Assembly (NCBI GenBank): GCA_002298165.1
Contig: DBMI01000083.1
Coordinates: 1 to 9,907, forward strand
Length of the DNA stretch: 9,907 nt
Reading direction: 5' to 3'
Source: Desulfarculales bacterium UBA702
Lineage (GTDB): Bacteria; Desulfobacterota; Syntrophobacteria; Syntrophobacterales; Syntrophobacteraceae
Part shown: piece by piece, positions 1 to 5,748 of the stretch
Layout: each line of letters begins with the position of its first letter
Numbering within the stretch: position 1 is the stretch's first letter
The notes under the pieces: model-generated
Databases searched by the model: none
What the model was told of the DNA's origin: nothing
What the model saw: the letters and a program-made list of their open reading frames with translations, nothing else
Program-made: the position numbers and the translations under genes

Positions 1-781
1 GGGCTTTCCAGCCTGCCTCGACCAACTCCCCACCTTGGCAGGCTGGAAAGCCTGCCGCACATAAGATTGGCCGCTCGGGTGCTACAAGTGCCCCGAGGTA
101 GCGGCCAATCCTTGTATCGAGCAATCGATCTCTGTATTTCCCAACCCCTGCATTCGAAAACAGTCGGAGCAAAGAATTTTGAAGGATAAAGCATCTGCGT
201 ATCCGTTCTGCCGCGAGATTAGTCGCTAATCCGACTTCGGCAAGGAAATTGCCGTAAATCCAGCTGATCCGTCTGAACAGCTCCTCATCCGATGCGAATT
301 TTTTCAGCATTCCGGAATAGTGATTAGAAGCCCCTGCCCGCCCGAGCCAAAACGACTCCATCTCGCTCTCTATAAAGCGGTGGCAATTGATTTCCGATAG
401 ACCTTTGCGCAGGCATATATCGAGCGACCCGTCCAGGTCATTTATGGTTGGATGCCACAGCGCATCGGCGAGGAAGTGGGAGGCAAATCCTAACCCCCAG
501 GCCAGGGTAGCTTCCAGCGTGGCCCCACCGGCCTCGATGTTAGGCCTGGAAAGCCAGTAGCGAATCGGCGCAAGACCATCCCTGTTCATTAAATCGTGCA
601 GCCGGTCACCAAGATTTCCGAGGGTGAATGTCGGCAGATCATAGAAGAAGATATCCGGGGAAATGGCGCCGAGAAAAAAGGCGAGCTGCTCGGCAGGCGG
701 AACCCTGTGAGGCTTTCCACCCATTTTGCAGGATTTCAGATACTCATCGGCTATAAACAGGTGGAAGCGTTCTTTAGGCAT
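1..781 (-). CDS. Zinc-dependent phospholipase C-like protein, 3' end cut by window edge
   Basis: Reading leftwards from the ATG at 781, the frame stays open for 260 codons to the window edge. The product matches the zinc-dependent phospholipase C family (PF00882 type, the alpha-helical PLC/S1-P1 nuclease fold). The ligand pattern of Bacillus cereus PLC can be followed: H7, D43 in the segment LGAISPDIFF, H62, H102 and D106 in SHFLAD (H-x3-D), H110, and H134 with E138 in HRFIE (H-x3-E). These residues would bind up to three zinc ions and hydrolyse a phosphodiester bond; the substrate cannot be read from the sequence. I see no signal peptide, so it is probably cytosolic, unlike secreted PLCs. 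It starts 10 bases after the preceding gene without a clear ribosome binding site, which suggests translational coupling. The last 40 or so residues are encoded by palindromic repeats and may not belong to the original protein. Family call is strong, function is inferred. Confidence 0.8.
   Translation of the reverse strand, partial: MPKERFHLFIADEYLKSCKMGGKPHRVPPAEQLAFFLGAISPDIFFYDLPTFTLGNLGDRLHDLMNRDGLAPIRYWLSRPNIEAGGATLEATLAWGLGFASHFLADALWHPTINDLDGSLDICLRKGLSEINCHRFIESEMESFWLGRAGASNHYSGMLKKFASDEELFRRISWIYGNFLAEVGLATNLAAERIRRCFILQNSLLRLFSNAGVGKYRDRLLDTRIGRYLGALVAPERPILCAAGFPACQGGELVEAGWKA
2..56. repeat. Pair of REP-like palindromes, inverted copies
   Basis: Positions 2-17 and 37-52 are perfect inverted copies of 16 bases (GGCTTTCCAGCCTGCC and its complement). 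The right copy is itself a compact hairpin: GGCAGGCT at 37-44, a GGAA loop, and AGCCTGCC at 49-56. The left copy appears clipped by the window edge. The form is that of a dispersed REP-type palindrome. It lies inside the open frame of the phospholipase-like gene. Confidence 0.7.
65..110. repeat. Long stem-loop in 3' part of phospholipase-like gene
   Basis: GATTGGCCGC at 65-74 pairs with GCGGCCAATC at 101-110. The stem can continue with TCGGG at 75-79 against CCCGA at 92-96, leaving a bulge of four bases on the right side. No T-run follows on either strand, so it does not look like an intrinsic terminator. It may be another dispersed palindrome next to the one at 2-56. Confidence 0.6.
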
Positions 782-791
782 GGCCGGTCGG

Positions 792-1340
792 CTAAGATTT
801 CCATGTGTCGTTTTCTGTTGCGCAAAAAGCTTGTATGGCCTCGGGTATCATCTTCCTCACGAAACGGCTGCGGTCGCCTTCGAATTGGGCCAGATACAGG
901 GTATATTTGGGATGGGAAGGGGCAAGGGATGGCGACTGGTGTCTCGCCGCCGAAAATTCGGACCTGAAATTCAGGACCAGATCAACAAGCGGGACCGTCA
1001 GAAATCGGTAGTTGACGAGCCATCCCAGGCGGTACATTGCTTCGAACCGAAGCAGGTCCAAAAGAAAGAGCGTAACATCGGTCACCCCCATTTTGCTGTT
1101 GGTTTCGAGATAGTGAAATCGCGGCCCGGAGCCCAGACCCATTACGCCCATTATGAATTCGTAGAGACCCATGGCGGAATCTTCTCCGCCACGTATGAGA
1201 TAGCGCACAATCGAGCTGTCCAGGTCGCGAATCGACGTGTCGTCTCCAAAAGCCTTTCCGAAACGTCTGGACCAGGGCTCGAACCCCTTTTTTGCGGTAA
1301 GATGGCGCTTGCATTCCAACAGGTCGAGTATCTTTGCCAT
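792..1340 (-). CDS. Hypothetical protein, 182 residues, unrecognised
   Basis: I do not recognise this family. The frame runs from ATG 1340 to TAG at 792-794 and is preceded by AGGA about eight bases upstream of the start. The product is soluble-looking and rich in Leu, Phe and Arg, with no signal peptide and no cysteine cluster; one cysteine lies at position 10 and another near the C terminus. The middle contains a Gly/Met-rich stretch (GLYEFIMGVMGLGSG) followed by a long hydrophobic, probably helical part (about residues 88-125). The gene sits 29 bases behind the MEMO-AMMECR1 gene and 10 bases ahead of the phospholipase-like gene, so it is very likely co-transcribed with both. The overlapping open frames on the other strand are shadows: the operon spacing and ribosome binding site favour this strand. 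Whether it is an enzyme or a partner of the phospholipase cannot be told. Confidence 0.72.
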   Translation of the reverse strand: MAKILDLLECKRHLTAKKGFEPWSRRFGKAFGDDTSIRDLDSSIVRYLIRGGEDSAMGLYEFIMGVMGLGSGPRFHYLETNSKMGVTDVTLFLLDLLRFEAMYRLGWLVNYRFLTVPLVDLVLNFRSEFSAARHQSPSLAPSHPKYTLYLAQFEGDRSRFVRKMIPEAIQAFCATENDTWKS

Positions 1341-1369
1341 TTATATTCCTGATAACGGAATGATAGGTA

Positions 1370-2779
1370 CTAAATTATGTCGGCTGAAAAAGAGTAGAGT
1401 TCGACGTCGGGCTTCTTCCATGCGTTTTTCGCAAGCCCGGCTTTTCTGCAGGTGCCTTCGAGAAACTGGGTCCTGTCCCATCCCTGTTCCACGGGAACTT
1501 GCGGCAAAAGCAGCCCTGAGTGATACCCGCTTCGTACGAGCAGTCCATGCTTGCCGATTTCAACAGTAGAGGGATCGCTTATTCGCTCCAGCGGAGTCAA
1601 GACGGAAATTTCTATGTCTATCTCATCCAGTTCGGCGGCGGAGAGCGAACAAAATCTGGGGTCGTTAAAGGCGGCCTCGACTGCCATCCTCTTGATGGTA
1701 TCGCTTAGCGGCGCGGCAGGCTCGATTACTCCGATGCAACCTCTGAGGTCAGAGCCCTTGTGGATGCAAACAAATGCCCCCCTCTTTTGCTTCAGCTTTT
1801 CGGACTCGGCGGGGATGTCCGGCATCGGCTCTCCAAGGCAGCGGCTGCGGATCGCATGATAGGCCAGCTTGCGAAGGGTTTCTTTTTCCCGAGAATCGAA
1901 TCCCAGGTCAATGCCTCCAGCACGCGAGCCATGCCGGTCTGACTCTTTCGCCTTGTAGACGGCTGCGGCCATATATCCCACCACCCCTCCGGTCACGTCA
2001 CCCGTAACATCACCAGAGTTTGCATAATGCAGCAATTTAACACTGTCCGCACCCATTTTTCGGGCCGCAAGCATCATAGTCAAAACGGGCCCGGCTCCGC
2101 AAGCCTCACACCTTCGAGTGCGAATATCCTCATCAAGGCCTTCCAGGTCAAAGGCTTCGATTCGGTCCAGCAAAACCTTGTCCAGGGCGCGCGCGTCGTC
2201 ATAAGGATGATAATGCGAAAGGTCCGTGCTTGCTACAATGAGAGCGGGTTTTTTCTCGATTACGGTTGCCAGCACTTCTGCAAGCTCACTGCAATGGTGG
2301 TAATCCTGGTCGCCCATGACTATCGGCACTAACTTGAATCGGGGGAGAACCGATTGCAGAAATGGAAGCTGAATTTCGAGCGAGTGCTCCTGCTGGTCGG
2401 CCTGGGGTACGTATCTTACCAGGGAAGAATGCTTGAAGAGGTCCTCTATGATCTCAAAATCTAGCGGGGCGATCCCAAGCGGCGTCCGGTACCCTCCAAG
2501 ATTGTATATGCTCGATCCCGAAAAACGTGTCTGGTGGCTCGGAGCAATTATAACTACCCGCTCGACCGGATTTTCGGCAAGGAGCTTGTAAGCATATGCC
2601 GCAACTCCGCCAGAGTACATGTACCCGGCGTGGGGGCTTATTAATCCGGTGAGCCGACCTTTTATCTCGGGAAGTTTCGCCTGATCGAGGTACCCTGATA
2701 TCTGCTTTTTAAGGCTTGCCGGATCGCCAGGATACCAGGTGCCGGCGATTACGGATTCCCGAATCTTCTCGGCAGACAT
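1370..2779 (-). CDS. MEMO-AMMECR1 fusion (AmmeMemoRadiSam system proteins B + A)
   Basis: One chain joins two families that are separate in human. Numbers count from the TTG at 2782; subtract one for the preferred ATG at 2779. Residues about 5-275 are a MEMO domain: SPHAGY (H51), APSHQ (H83), EHSLEIQLPF (132-141), STDLSHYHP (H190) and CEACGAGP (225-232, C228). H51, H83, H190 and C228 match the metal-site residues of human MEMO1, a fold related to extradiol dioxygenases. Residues about 298-470 are an AMMECR1 domain with its hallmark LRGCIG at 346-351, then FNDPRF and the LLLPQVP and WKKP segments. In prokaryotes these proteins accompany a radical SAM enzyme (AmmeMemoRadiSam system) of unsettled biochemical role; that enzyme is not in the window. 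The frame also has TTG at 2782, but GGAGGT at 2786-2791 lies six bases before the ATG, so I start there. Intact and full length. Confidence 0.93.
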   Translation of the reverse strand: MSAEKIRESVIAGTWYPGDPASLKKQISGYLDQAKLPEIKGRLTGLISPHAGYMYSGGVAAYAYKLLAENPVERVVIIAPSHQTRFSGSSIYNLGGYRTPLGIAPLDFEIIEDLFKHSSLVRYVPQADQQEHSLEIQLPFLQSVLPRFKLVPIVMGDQDYHHCSELAEVLATVIEKKPALIVASTDLSHYHPYDDARALDKVLLDRIEAFDLEGLDEDIRTRRCEACGAGPVLTMMLAARKMGADSVKLLHYANSGDVTGDVTGGVVGYMAAAVYKAKESDRHGSRAGGIDLGFDSREKETLRKLAYHAIRSRCLGEPMPDIPAESEKLKQKRGAFVCIHKGSDLRGCIGVIEPAAPLSDTIKRMAVEAAFNDPRFCSLSAAELDEIDIEISVLTPLERISDPSTVEIGKHGLLVRSGYHSGLLLPQVPVEQGWDRTQFLEGTCRKAGLAKNAWKKPDVELYSFSADII

Positions 2780-2785
2780 CAATGC

Positions 2786-2791
2786 ACCTCC
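2786..2791 (-). promoter_or_regulatory. Ribosome binding site deciding the MEMO-AMMECR1 start
   Basis: On the minus strand GGAGGT is followed after six bases by ATG at 2779. The TTG one codon earlier would be only three bases away, so the ATG is the better start. Confidence 0.7.
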
Positions 2792-2821
2792 GAATTTGCC
2801 TTTTCAGAAAGGAAGGCCAGG

Positions 2822-3283
2822 TCAACCTACTTTTGGCATGAGTGCCCACTTAACGAACCACCACTGGCTCTCGGGATTCTTATCCAGGCAGACGATCCCG
2901 CCATTCTGGAACTTGAATACCAGCCGCTCCGGCAATCCGGCAACAAGCAAGCCTGTCAATTTCTCAAGGAAAGGCAGATGCCCGACTATCATCAGATTAT
3001 CGTCTGTTTTCAACTGCTTTGCAATAATTGTAACATCATCCAGAGGATCGATCCCGGAGATCTGCTCGACCGGTCCGTCGGGCAAGAGCGACTCTGCAAT
3101 AATTTCCGCACTTTCTCTCGCTCTTTCCTTACCGCTGTGTCTGATGGCTGACGGTCGGACGCCGTAACCCTTCGCAACGAGGCTGATTCGCTCAACGTCG
3201 GCTCTCCCCTCTGCAGAGAGTCCCTGTTCGGCATCCTGATCTTTGGGCAGGCTTTTTCCATGCTGAACCAGGTAGAGCGCCAT
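2822..3283 (-). CDS. sixA: SixA-like phosphohistidine phosphatase (histidine phosphatase superfamily)
   Basis: The product is 153 residues, the usual length for SixA, which removes phosphate from phosphohistidine on His-containing phosphotransfer domains and on PTS proteins in E. coli. Numbered from ATG 3283, the motif LVQHGKS places the catalytic histidine at H8 (Gln replaces the Arg of the usual RHG), the segment RHSGKERARESAEII follows at about 48-62, and MIVGHLPFLEKL gives the second conserved histidine at H102. It is cytosolic, with no signal peptide. A TTG-ATG pair occurs at the start; AAGGAG at 3290-3295 lies six bases before the ATG, so ATG is preferred. It is the first gene of the minus-strand cluster, 42 bases before MEMO-AMMECR1. 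Its true substrate here is unknown. Confidence 0.88.
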   Translation of the reverse strand: MALYLVQHGKSLPKDQDAEQGLSAEGRADVERISLVAKGYGVRPSAIRHSGKERARESAEIIAESLLPDGPVEQISGIDPLDDVTIIAKQLKTDDNLMIVGHLPFLEKLTGLLVAGLPERLVFKFQNGGIVCLDKNPESQWWFVKWALMPKVG

Positions 3284-3289
3284 CAATTT

Positions 3290-3295
3290 CTCCTT
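3290..3295 (-). promoter_or_regulatory. Ribosome binding site deciding the sixA start
   Basis: AAGGAG on the minus strand lies six bases before ATG 3283 and three before the alternative TTG 3286. The ATG is therefore favoured. Confidence 0.65.
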
Positions 3296-3355
3296 ACCTC
3301 ATGTGTGCTGCCTGGAAACGGCCCGATTGCCGCTATCTTTTATAGTGGTTAAATG

Positions 3356-3383
3356 ATTCTAAGGAAGAAAAGCACTTTTTCAA
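3356..3383 (-). promoter_or_regulatory. Candidate sigma70-type promoter of the sixA cluster
   Basis: On the minus strand TTGAAA (3383-3378) is followed after 16 bases by TAGAAT (3361-3356). Each hexamer matches five of six consensus bases. It would start transcription about 65 bases before the sixA start codon. No other good promoter was seen between 3284 and 3400 on this strand. Confidence 0.4.
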
Positions 3384-3409
3384 GTCATTATTAACCTGAG
3401 GTTGATTCA

Positions 3410-3562
3410 ATGGAAGGTTTAACTGGAAAAGAAAGCTGTGAATATGAGGGCCAGATATATTCACACGGTTCCGAGGCCATTATTTTGAGGCGCCTGATGG
3501 TCTGCATGGACGGCAAATGGCATGACAAAAAACTCTACGGAGCTTTTTCATCGGTCTCCTGA
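3410..3562 (+). CDS. Small 50-residue protein with C-x-Y-x4-YS-x-G...C...W pattern
   Basis: ATG 3410 to TGA 3560-3562 encodes 50 residues. TGAGGT ends seven bases before the ATG, a good ribosome binding site. The product has two cysteines (C10, C32) in the pattern CEYEGQIYSHGS...CMDGKW. This resembles small Cys/Trp proteins of the YnjH/DUF1496 or VWC-like kind (C-x-Y-x-G-x-x-YS-x-G ... C ... W), which is recollection of pattern and not a proven match. There is no signal peptide or membrane segment. It is divergent from sixA and stands alone. A weak promoter (TTGCCG at 3327, TTAAAT at 3349, 16-base spacer) could serve it. Function unknown; the ORF could still be chance. Confidence 0.5.
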   Translation: MEGLTGKESCEYEGQIYSHGSEAIILRRLMVCMDGKWHDKKLYGAFSSVS

Positions 3563-3685
3563 GCATCACAGAATCTTTAGCAGGTTGGGGTTGAGTGCTA
3601 AAAGGCAGAGGGATCGATCCACAACCTGGATTAACTTTCCCCCTGATTAACCATCAATCCGGGTCTGGCAAGGTTCCCTCGTTCT
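3563..3685. other. Non-coding stretch before the MITE-like element
   Basis: No supported gene is seen. A 7-bp stem (TTTAGCA 3576-3582 with TGCTAAA 3596-3602) has no T-run after it. The 11-mer TCTGGCAAGGT occurs at 3664-3674 and again at 3683-3693, the second copy running into the left end of the inverted-repeat element. Confidence 0.5.
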
Positions 3686-3865
3686 GGCAAGGTCTTTCGG
3701 GGCTGTTGCCCAAACCCGCTGCATGATCTATCGGGATCTCAGCTTCGAATATCCTCATTCCCGCCCAGAAGCGCTGCGGGAATGACGTTCATCAGGTTCG
3801 CGCCATACAATTTTGCTTAACATTTTCGAAAAACTATTTGGGCAACAGCCCGTCCCGACCTTGCC
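3686..3865. mobile_element. MITE-like element with 29-bp terminal inverted repeats
   Basis: The left end (3686-3714, starting GGCAAGGTC and ending GGGCTGTTGCCCAAA) and the right end (3837-3865) are inverted copies that agree at 24 of 29 positions; all five differences lie together in the middle. The element is 180 bp, has no reading frame for a transposase, and contains an internal hairpin at 3755-3785. Size and structure fit a non-autonomous miniature element. I found no clear target-site duplication, and the family is unknown to me. An alternative is a large RNA or DNA hairpin with a regulatory role. Confidence 0.6.
3755..3785. repeat. REP-like hairpin inside the MITE-like element
   Basis: TCATTCCCGC (3755-3764) and GCGGGAATGA (3776-3785) are perfect 10-base inverted arms with an 11-base loop. 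The arm sequence resembles the short intergenic palindromes of the TCATTCCCGC type that are scattered in many proteobacterial genomes. Confidence 0.6.
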
Positions 3866-3901
3866 ACGGCATCAACCGAAGGCCTCCAACGGCAGCAGAT
3901 G

Positions 3902-4081
3902 CTAAAGCCGAGGCACCAAAACCAATGCCCTTAATTCAATATCTACACCATTTACATTAACTTTTTCGTAATCAACGCCTGCCAATGACAAACGGAATTC
4001 GTCTAATACTGCTGCCGGCTTATTATCTTCGCTACTGTTTGAACATTCTGTACCTTTATGGGTAAAATGTAATAAAATCAC
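3902..4081 (-). other. AT-rich patch with a coding-like 59-codon frame, possible gene remnant
   Basis: From an in-frame GTG at 4081 to TAG at 3902 the minus strand encodes 59 residues with protein-like texture, including KPAAVLDEFR and VNVNGVDIELRALVLVP. The patch is visibly more AT-rich than all genes around it, with AT-ending codons, which points to a foreign origin. No ribosome binding site is present and the rlmD leader terminator lies directly upstream, so an intact gene here is unlikely. I do not recognise the family. It may be the tail of a lost gene, or chance. Confidence 0.25.
4039..4068 (+). promoter_or_regulatory. Candidate promoter of the rlmD transcript
   Basis: TTGAAC (4039-4044) is followed after 18 bases by TAAAAT (4063-4068). 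Transcription would start near 4075, just ahead of the hairpin terminator at 4087-4127. Spacer is one base longer than optimal. Confidence 0.4.
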
Positions 4082-4086
4082 TAAAT

Positions 4087-4127
4087 GGAGGTCTTTACCC
4101 TCTACCGAAGAGGGACCTCCCTTTTTT
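4087..4127 (+). terminator. Intrinsic terminator (possible attenuator) just upstream of rlmD
   Basis: The stem pairs GGAGGT (4087-4092) with ACCTCC (4115-4120) and, inside, CCCTCT (4098-4103) with AGAGGG (4109-4114) around ACCGA; CTTTA at 4093-4097 is an unpaired bulge. C and six T residues follow (4121-4127). On the plus strand this is a good Rho-independent terminator. It may end transcription from the left, or act as an attenuator in the rlmD leader, because the candidate promoter lies directly before it. Confidence 0.75.
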
Positions 4128-4184
4128 ATGGGTTTTATACGCTGCATTGTGCGGAAATTAAAGGAGACCGGCATTAACCAGAAT

Positions 4185-5606
4185 ATGCAGAAGGTAAGCA
4201 AGGGAGCGGAAATAGAGCTTTTTGTGGAAAAGCTCGCTTTTGGCGGCAAGGCGGTCGCGCGCCTCGATGGGTTCGTTGTCTTTTTGGACAGGGCCGTGCC
4301 GGGGCAGACAGTCAGAGCAAGGATTGGAAAAAAAAAGAAAAACTATGCCGAAGGAAGGGTAGTCGAGATTCTTTCCCAGTCGGATCACTATACCCCGCCG
4401 GAGTGCCCTCATTTCGGTACGTGTGGCGGGTGCCACTGGCAGGACATTTCATACGATCATCAATTATACTGGAAGAGAAATCATGTAATAGAGTGCCTCA
4501 GCCACATTGCCGGGGTGAGTGAGGCTGACGTACAGCCTATAGTGGCGTCTCCGGAGCAGTTTCGTTACAGGAATAAGATGGAGTTTACTTTTTCGGCGAA
4601 GCGATGGCTTTTGGCCGATGAGTTGGAATGCTCTTTTGACCGTGAAGAACTTTTTGCACTTGGGCTCCACGTTCGGGGCTTTTTCGACAAGGTCTTCAAT
4701 ATCGGGGAATGTCTCCTCGAATCGCCTGCTGCTGCCGGTATATTGAAAAAGGCCCGGGAACTGGCGAAAAAAAGCGGTCTGCCGGCTTACAGCATAAGAA
4801 ATCATGACGGGTTTTGGCGTTTTCTCGTCGTGAGGGAAACAAAAAGGACCGGGCAAATGCTGGTCCATCTTATAACCTCCGCCGAATCTAATGCCGAGAA
4901 AGCCGTCGATTCGTTTTCCAGCCGGCTTATCGCGGATTTCCCTGAGATCACAACCTTCATTCATTCAGTGAGTGACAGCAAGTCGCAGGTGGCTGCCGGA
5001 AATTCCAGCCGTGTCCTCTTCGGCCCCCGGTATATCGAGGAGAAGCTGGGAGACCGCACATACCGGATCTCCGCTAATTCCTTTTTCCAGACCAACTCGC
5101 TTGCAGCCGAGTTGCTCTACGATACGGTACGAGAGTTTGCCGATTTCAAGGGTACGGAAGACGTCTGGGACCTATACTGCGGAACGGGAAGTATTGGCAT
5201 CTATGTGGCATCCCTCGTTAAAAAGGTTACCGGAATAGAAATAGTACCCGACGCTATTAGCGATGCATATGAGAACTGCCGTCTCAATAACGTGCGTAAC
5301 TGCTCTTTTATGGCCGGAGACCTGAAGGAAATGATAAAAATTGCCGCTCAGGCCGGACGCCCCGATGTAATAATAGCAGATCCGCCTCGGGCGGGAATGC
5401 ACCCAAAAGTTTTGAAAACCCTTCTTGAAGTCGCTCCAAAAAGGATAATAGCCGTCTCGTGCAATCCGGCGAGTTTGGCCAGGGATGCGGCCCTGCTTCT
5501 TGATTCATATGAGATAAAGGCGATCCGCCCATTCGATCTCTTCCCGCAAACCCCGCATGTCGAATGCGTAATGAGGCTGGATAAACGGATGACGGATATC
5601 GGATGA
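4185..5606 (+). CDS. rlmD: 23S rRNA (uracil-C5)-methyltransferase, RlmD/RumA type
   Basis: SAM-dependent RNA m5U methyltransferase of the RumA/TrmA family, probably modifying U1939 of 23S rRNA, though RlmC or TrmA-like specificity cannot be excluded. Numbers count from the upstream ATG 4128; subtract 19 for ATG 4185. A TRAM domain spans about 25-82. C93, C99, C102 (CPHFGTCGGC) and C195 (NIGEC) are the four [4Fe-4S] ligands. The methyltransferase domain has DLYCGTGSIG (348-357), IADPPRAGMHP (416-426), and SCNPASLARD (444-453) with catalytic C445. Length is normal. The start is uncertain: ATG 4185 fits the family best but has no ribosome binding site at the right distance; AAGGAG at 4161-4166 lies six bases before an in-frame ATT at 4173; ATG 4128 abuts the terminator. 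The last codons (KRMTDIG) are part of a heptamer repeat array. Confidence 0.93.
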   Translation: MQKVSKGAEIELFVEKLAFGGKAVARLDGFVVFLDRAVPGQTVRARIGKKKKNYAEGRVVEILSQSDHYTPPECPHFGTCGGCHWQDISYDHQLYWKRNHVIECLSHIAGVSEADVQPIVASPEQFRYRNKMEFTFSAKRWLLADELECSFDREELFALGLHVRGFFDKVFNIGECLLESPAAAGILKKARELAKKSGLPAYSIRNHDGFWRFLVVRETKRTGQMLVHLITSAESNAEKAVDSFSSRLIADFPEITTFIHSVSDSKSQVAAGNSSRVLFGPRYIEEKLGDRTYRISANSFFQTNSLAAELLYDTVREFADFKGTEDVWDLYCGTGSIGIYVASLVKKVTGIEIVPDAISDAYENCRLNNVRNCSFMAGDLKEMIKIAAQAGRPDVIIADPPRAGMHPKVLKTLLEVAPKRIIAVSCNPASLARDAALLLDSYEIKAIRPFDLFPQTPHVECVMRLDKRMTDIG

Positions 5607-5718
5607 CGGATGACGGATGGCAATTATCGGATAGCGGATGGCAGATATCGGATAGCGGATGGCGGATACCGCAACTCGCAACCCGCAACTCGCAACTCGC
5701 AACCGGCACCCGGCAATC
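5586..5718 (+). repeat. Heptanucleotide tandem array, 19 units, two sequence types
   Basis: CGGAT recurs with exact 7-base period at 5586, 5593, 5600, 5607, 5614, 5628, 5635, 5649, 5656 and 5663; the units at 5621 (CAATT) and 5642 (CAGAT) are degenerate. In the same register the unit then changes to CGCAACY at 5670, 5677, 5684, 5691 and 5698, fading to GGCACCC and GGCAATC up to 5718. The array begins inside rlmD, covers its stop codon, and fills most of the 142-base gap to the preferred PBP start. Heptamer arrays of this form are known from cyanobacteria (STRR sequences). Confidence 0.85.
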
Positions 5719-5748
5719 CCGCGTCGCACGGGACAACAGGCAACCGGA

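Noticed and set aside
596..1569. Overlapping plus-strand frames opposite the unknown and phospholipase-like genes
   Set aside because: They lie antisense to a tightly spaced minus-strand cluster whose products carry zinc-ligand motifs; their own translations show no motif.
1520..2332. Plus-strand frames within MEMO-AMMECR1
   Set aside because: Shadows of a gene with clear motifs throughout.
3576..3602. Terminator after the 50-residue ORF
   Set aside because: The 7-bp stem has a 13-base loop and no T-run on the plus side.
3625..3663. Imperfect palindrome CCTGGATT/AATCCGGG
   Set aside because: Only the outer eight bases pair and one is a mismatch; the interior does not.
5586..5718. CRISPR array
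   Set aside because: Units are 7 bases in continuous tandem with no spacers.
5659..5748. Start of the PBP at ATG 5659
   Set aside because: The 30 extra residues come from the tandem array and the membrane helix with its basic start fits ATG 5749; kept only as a finding.
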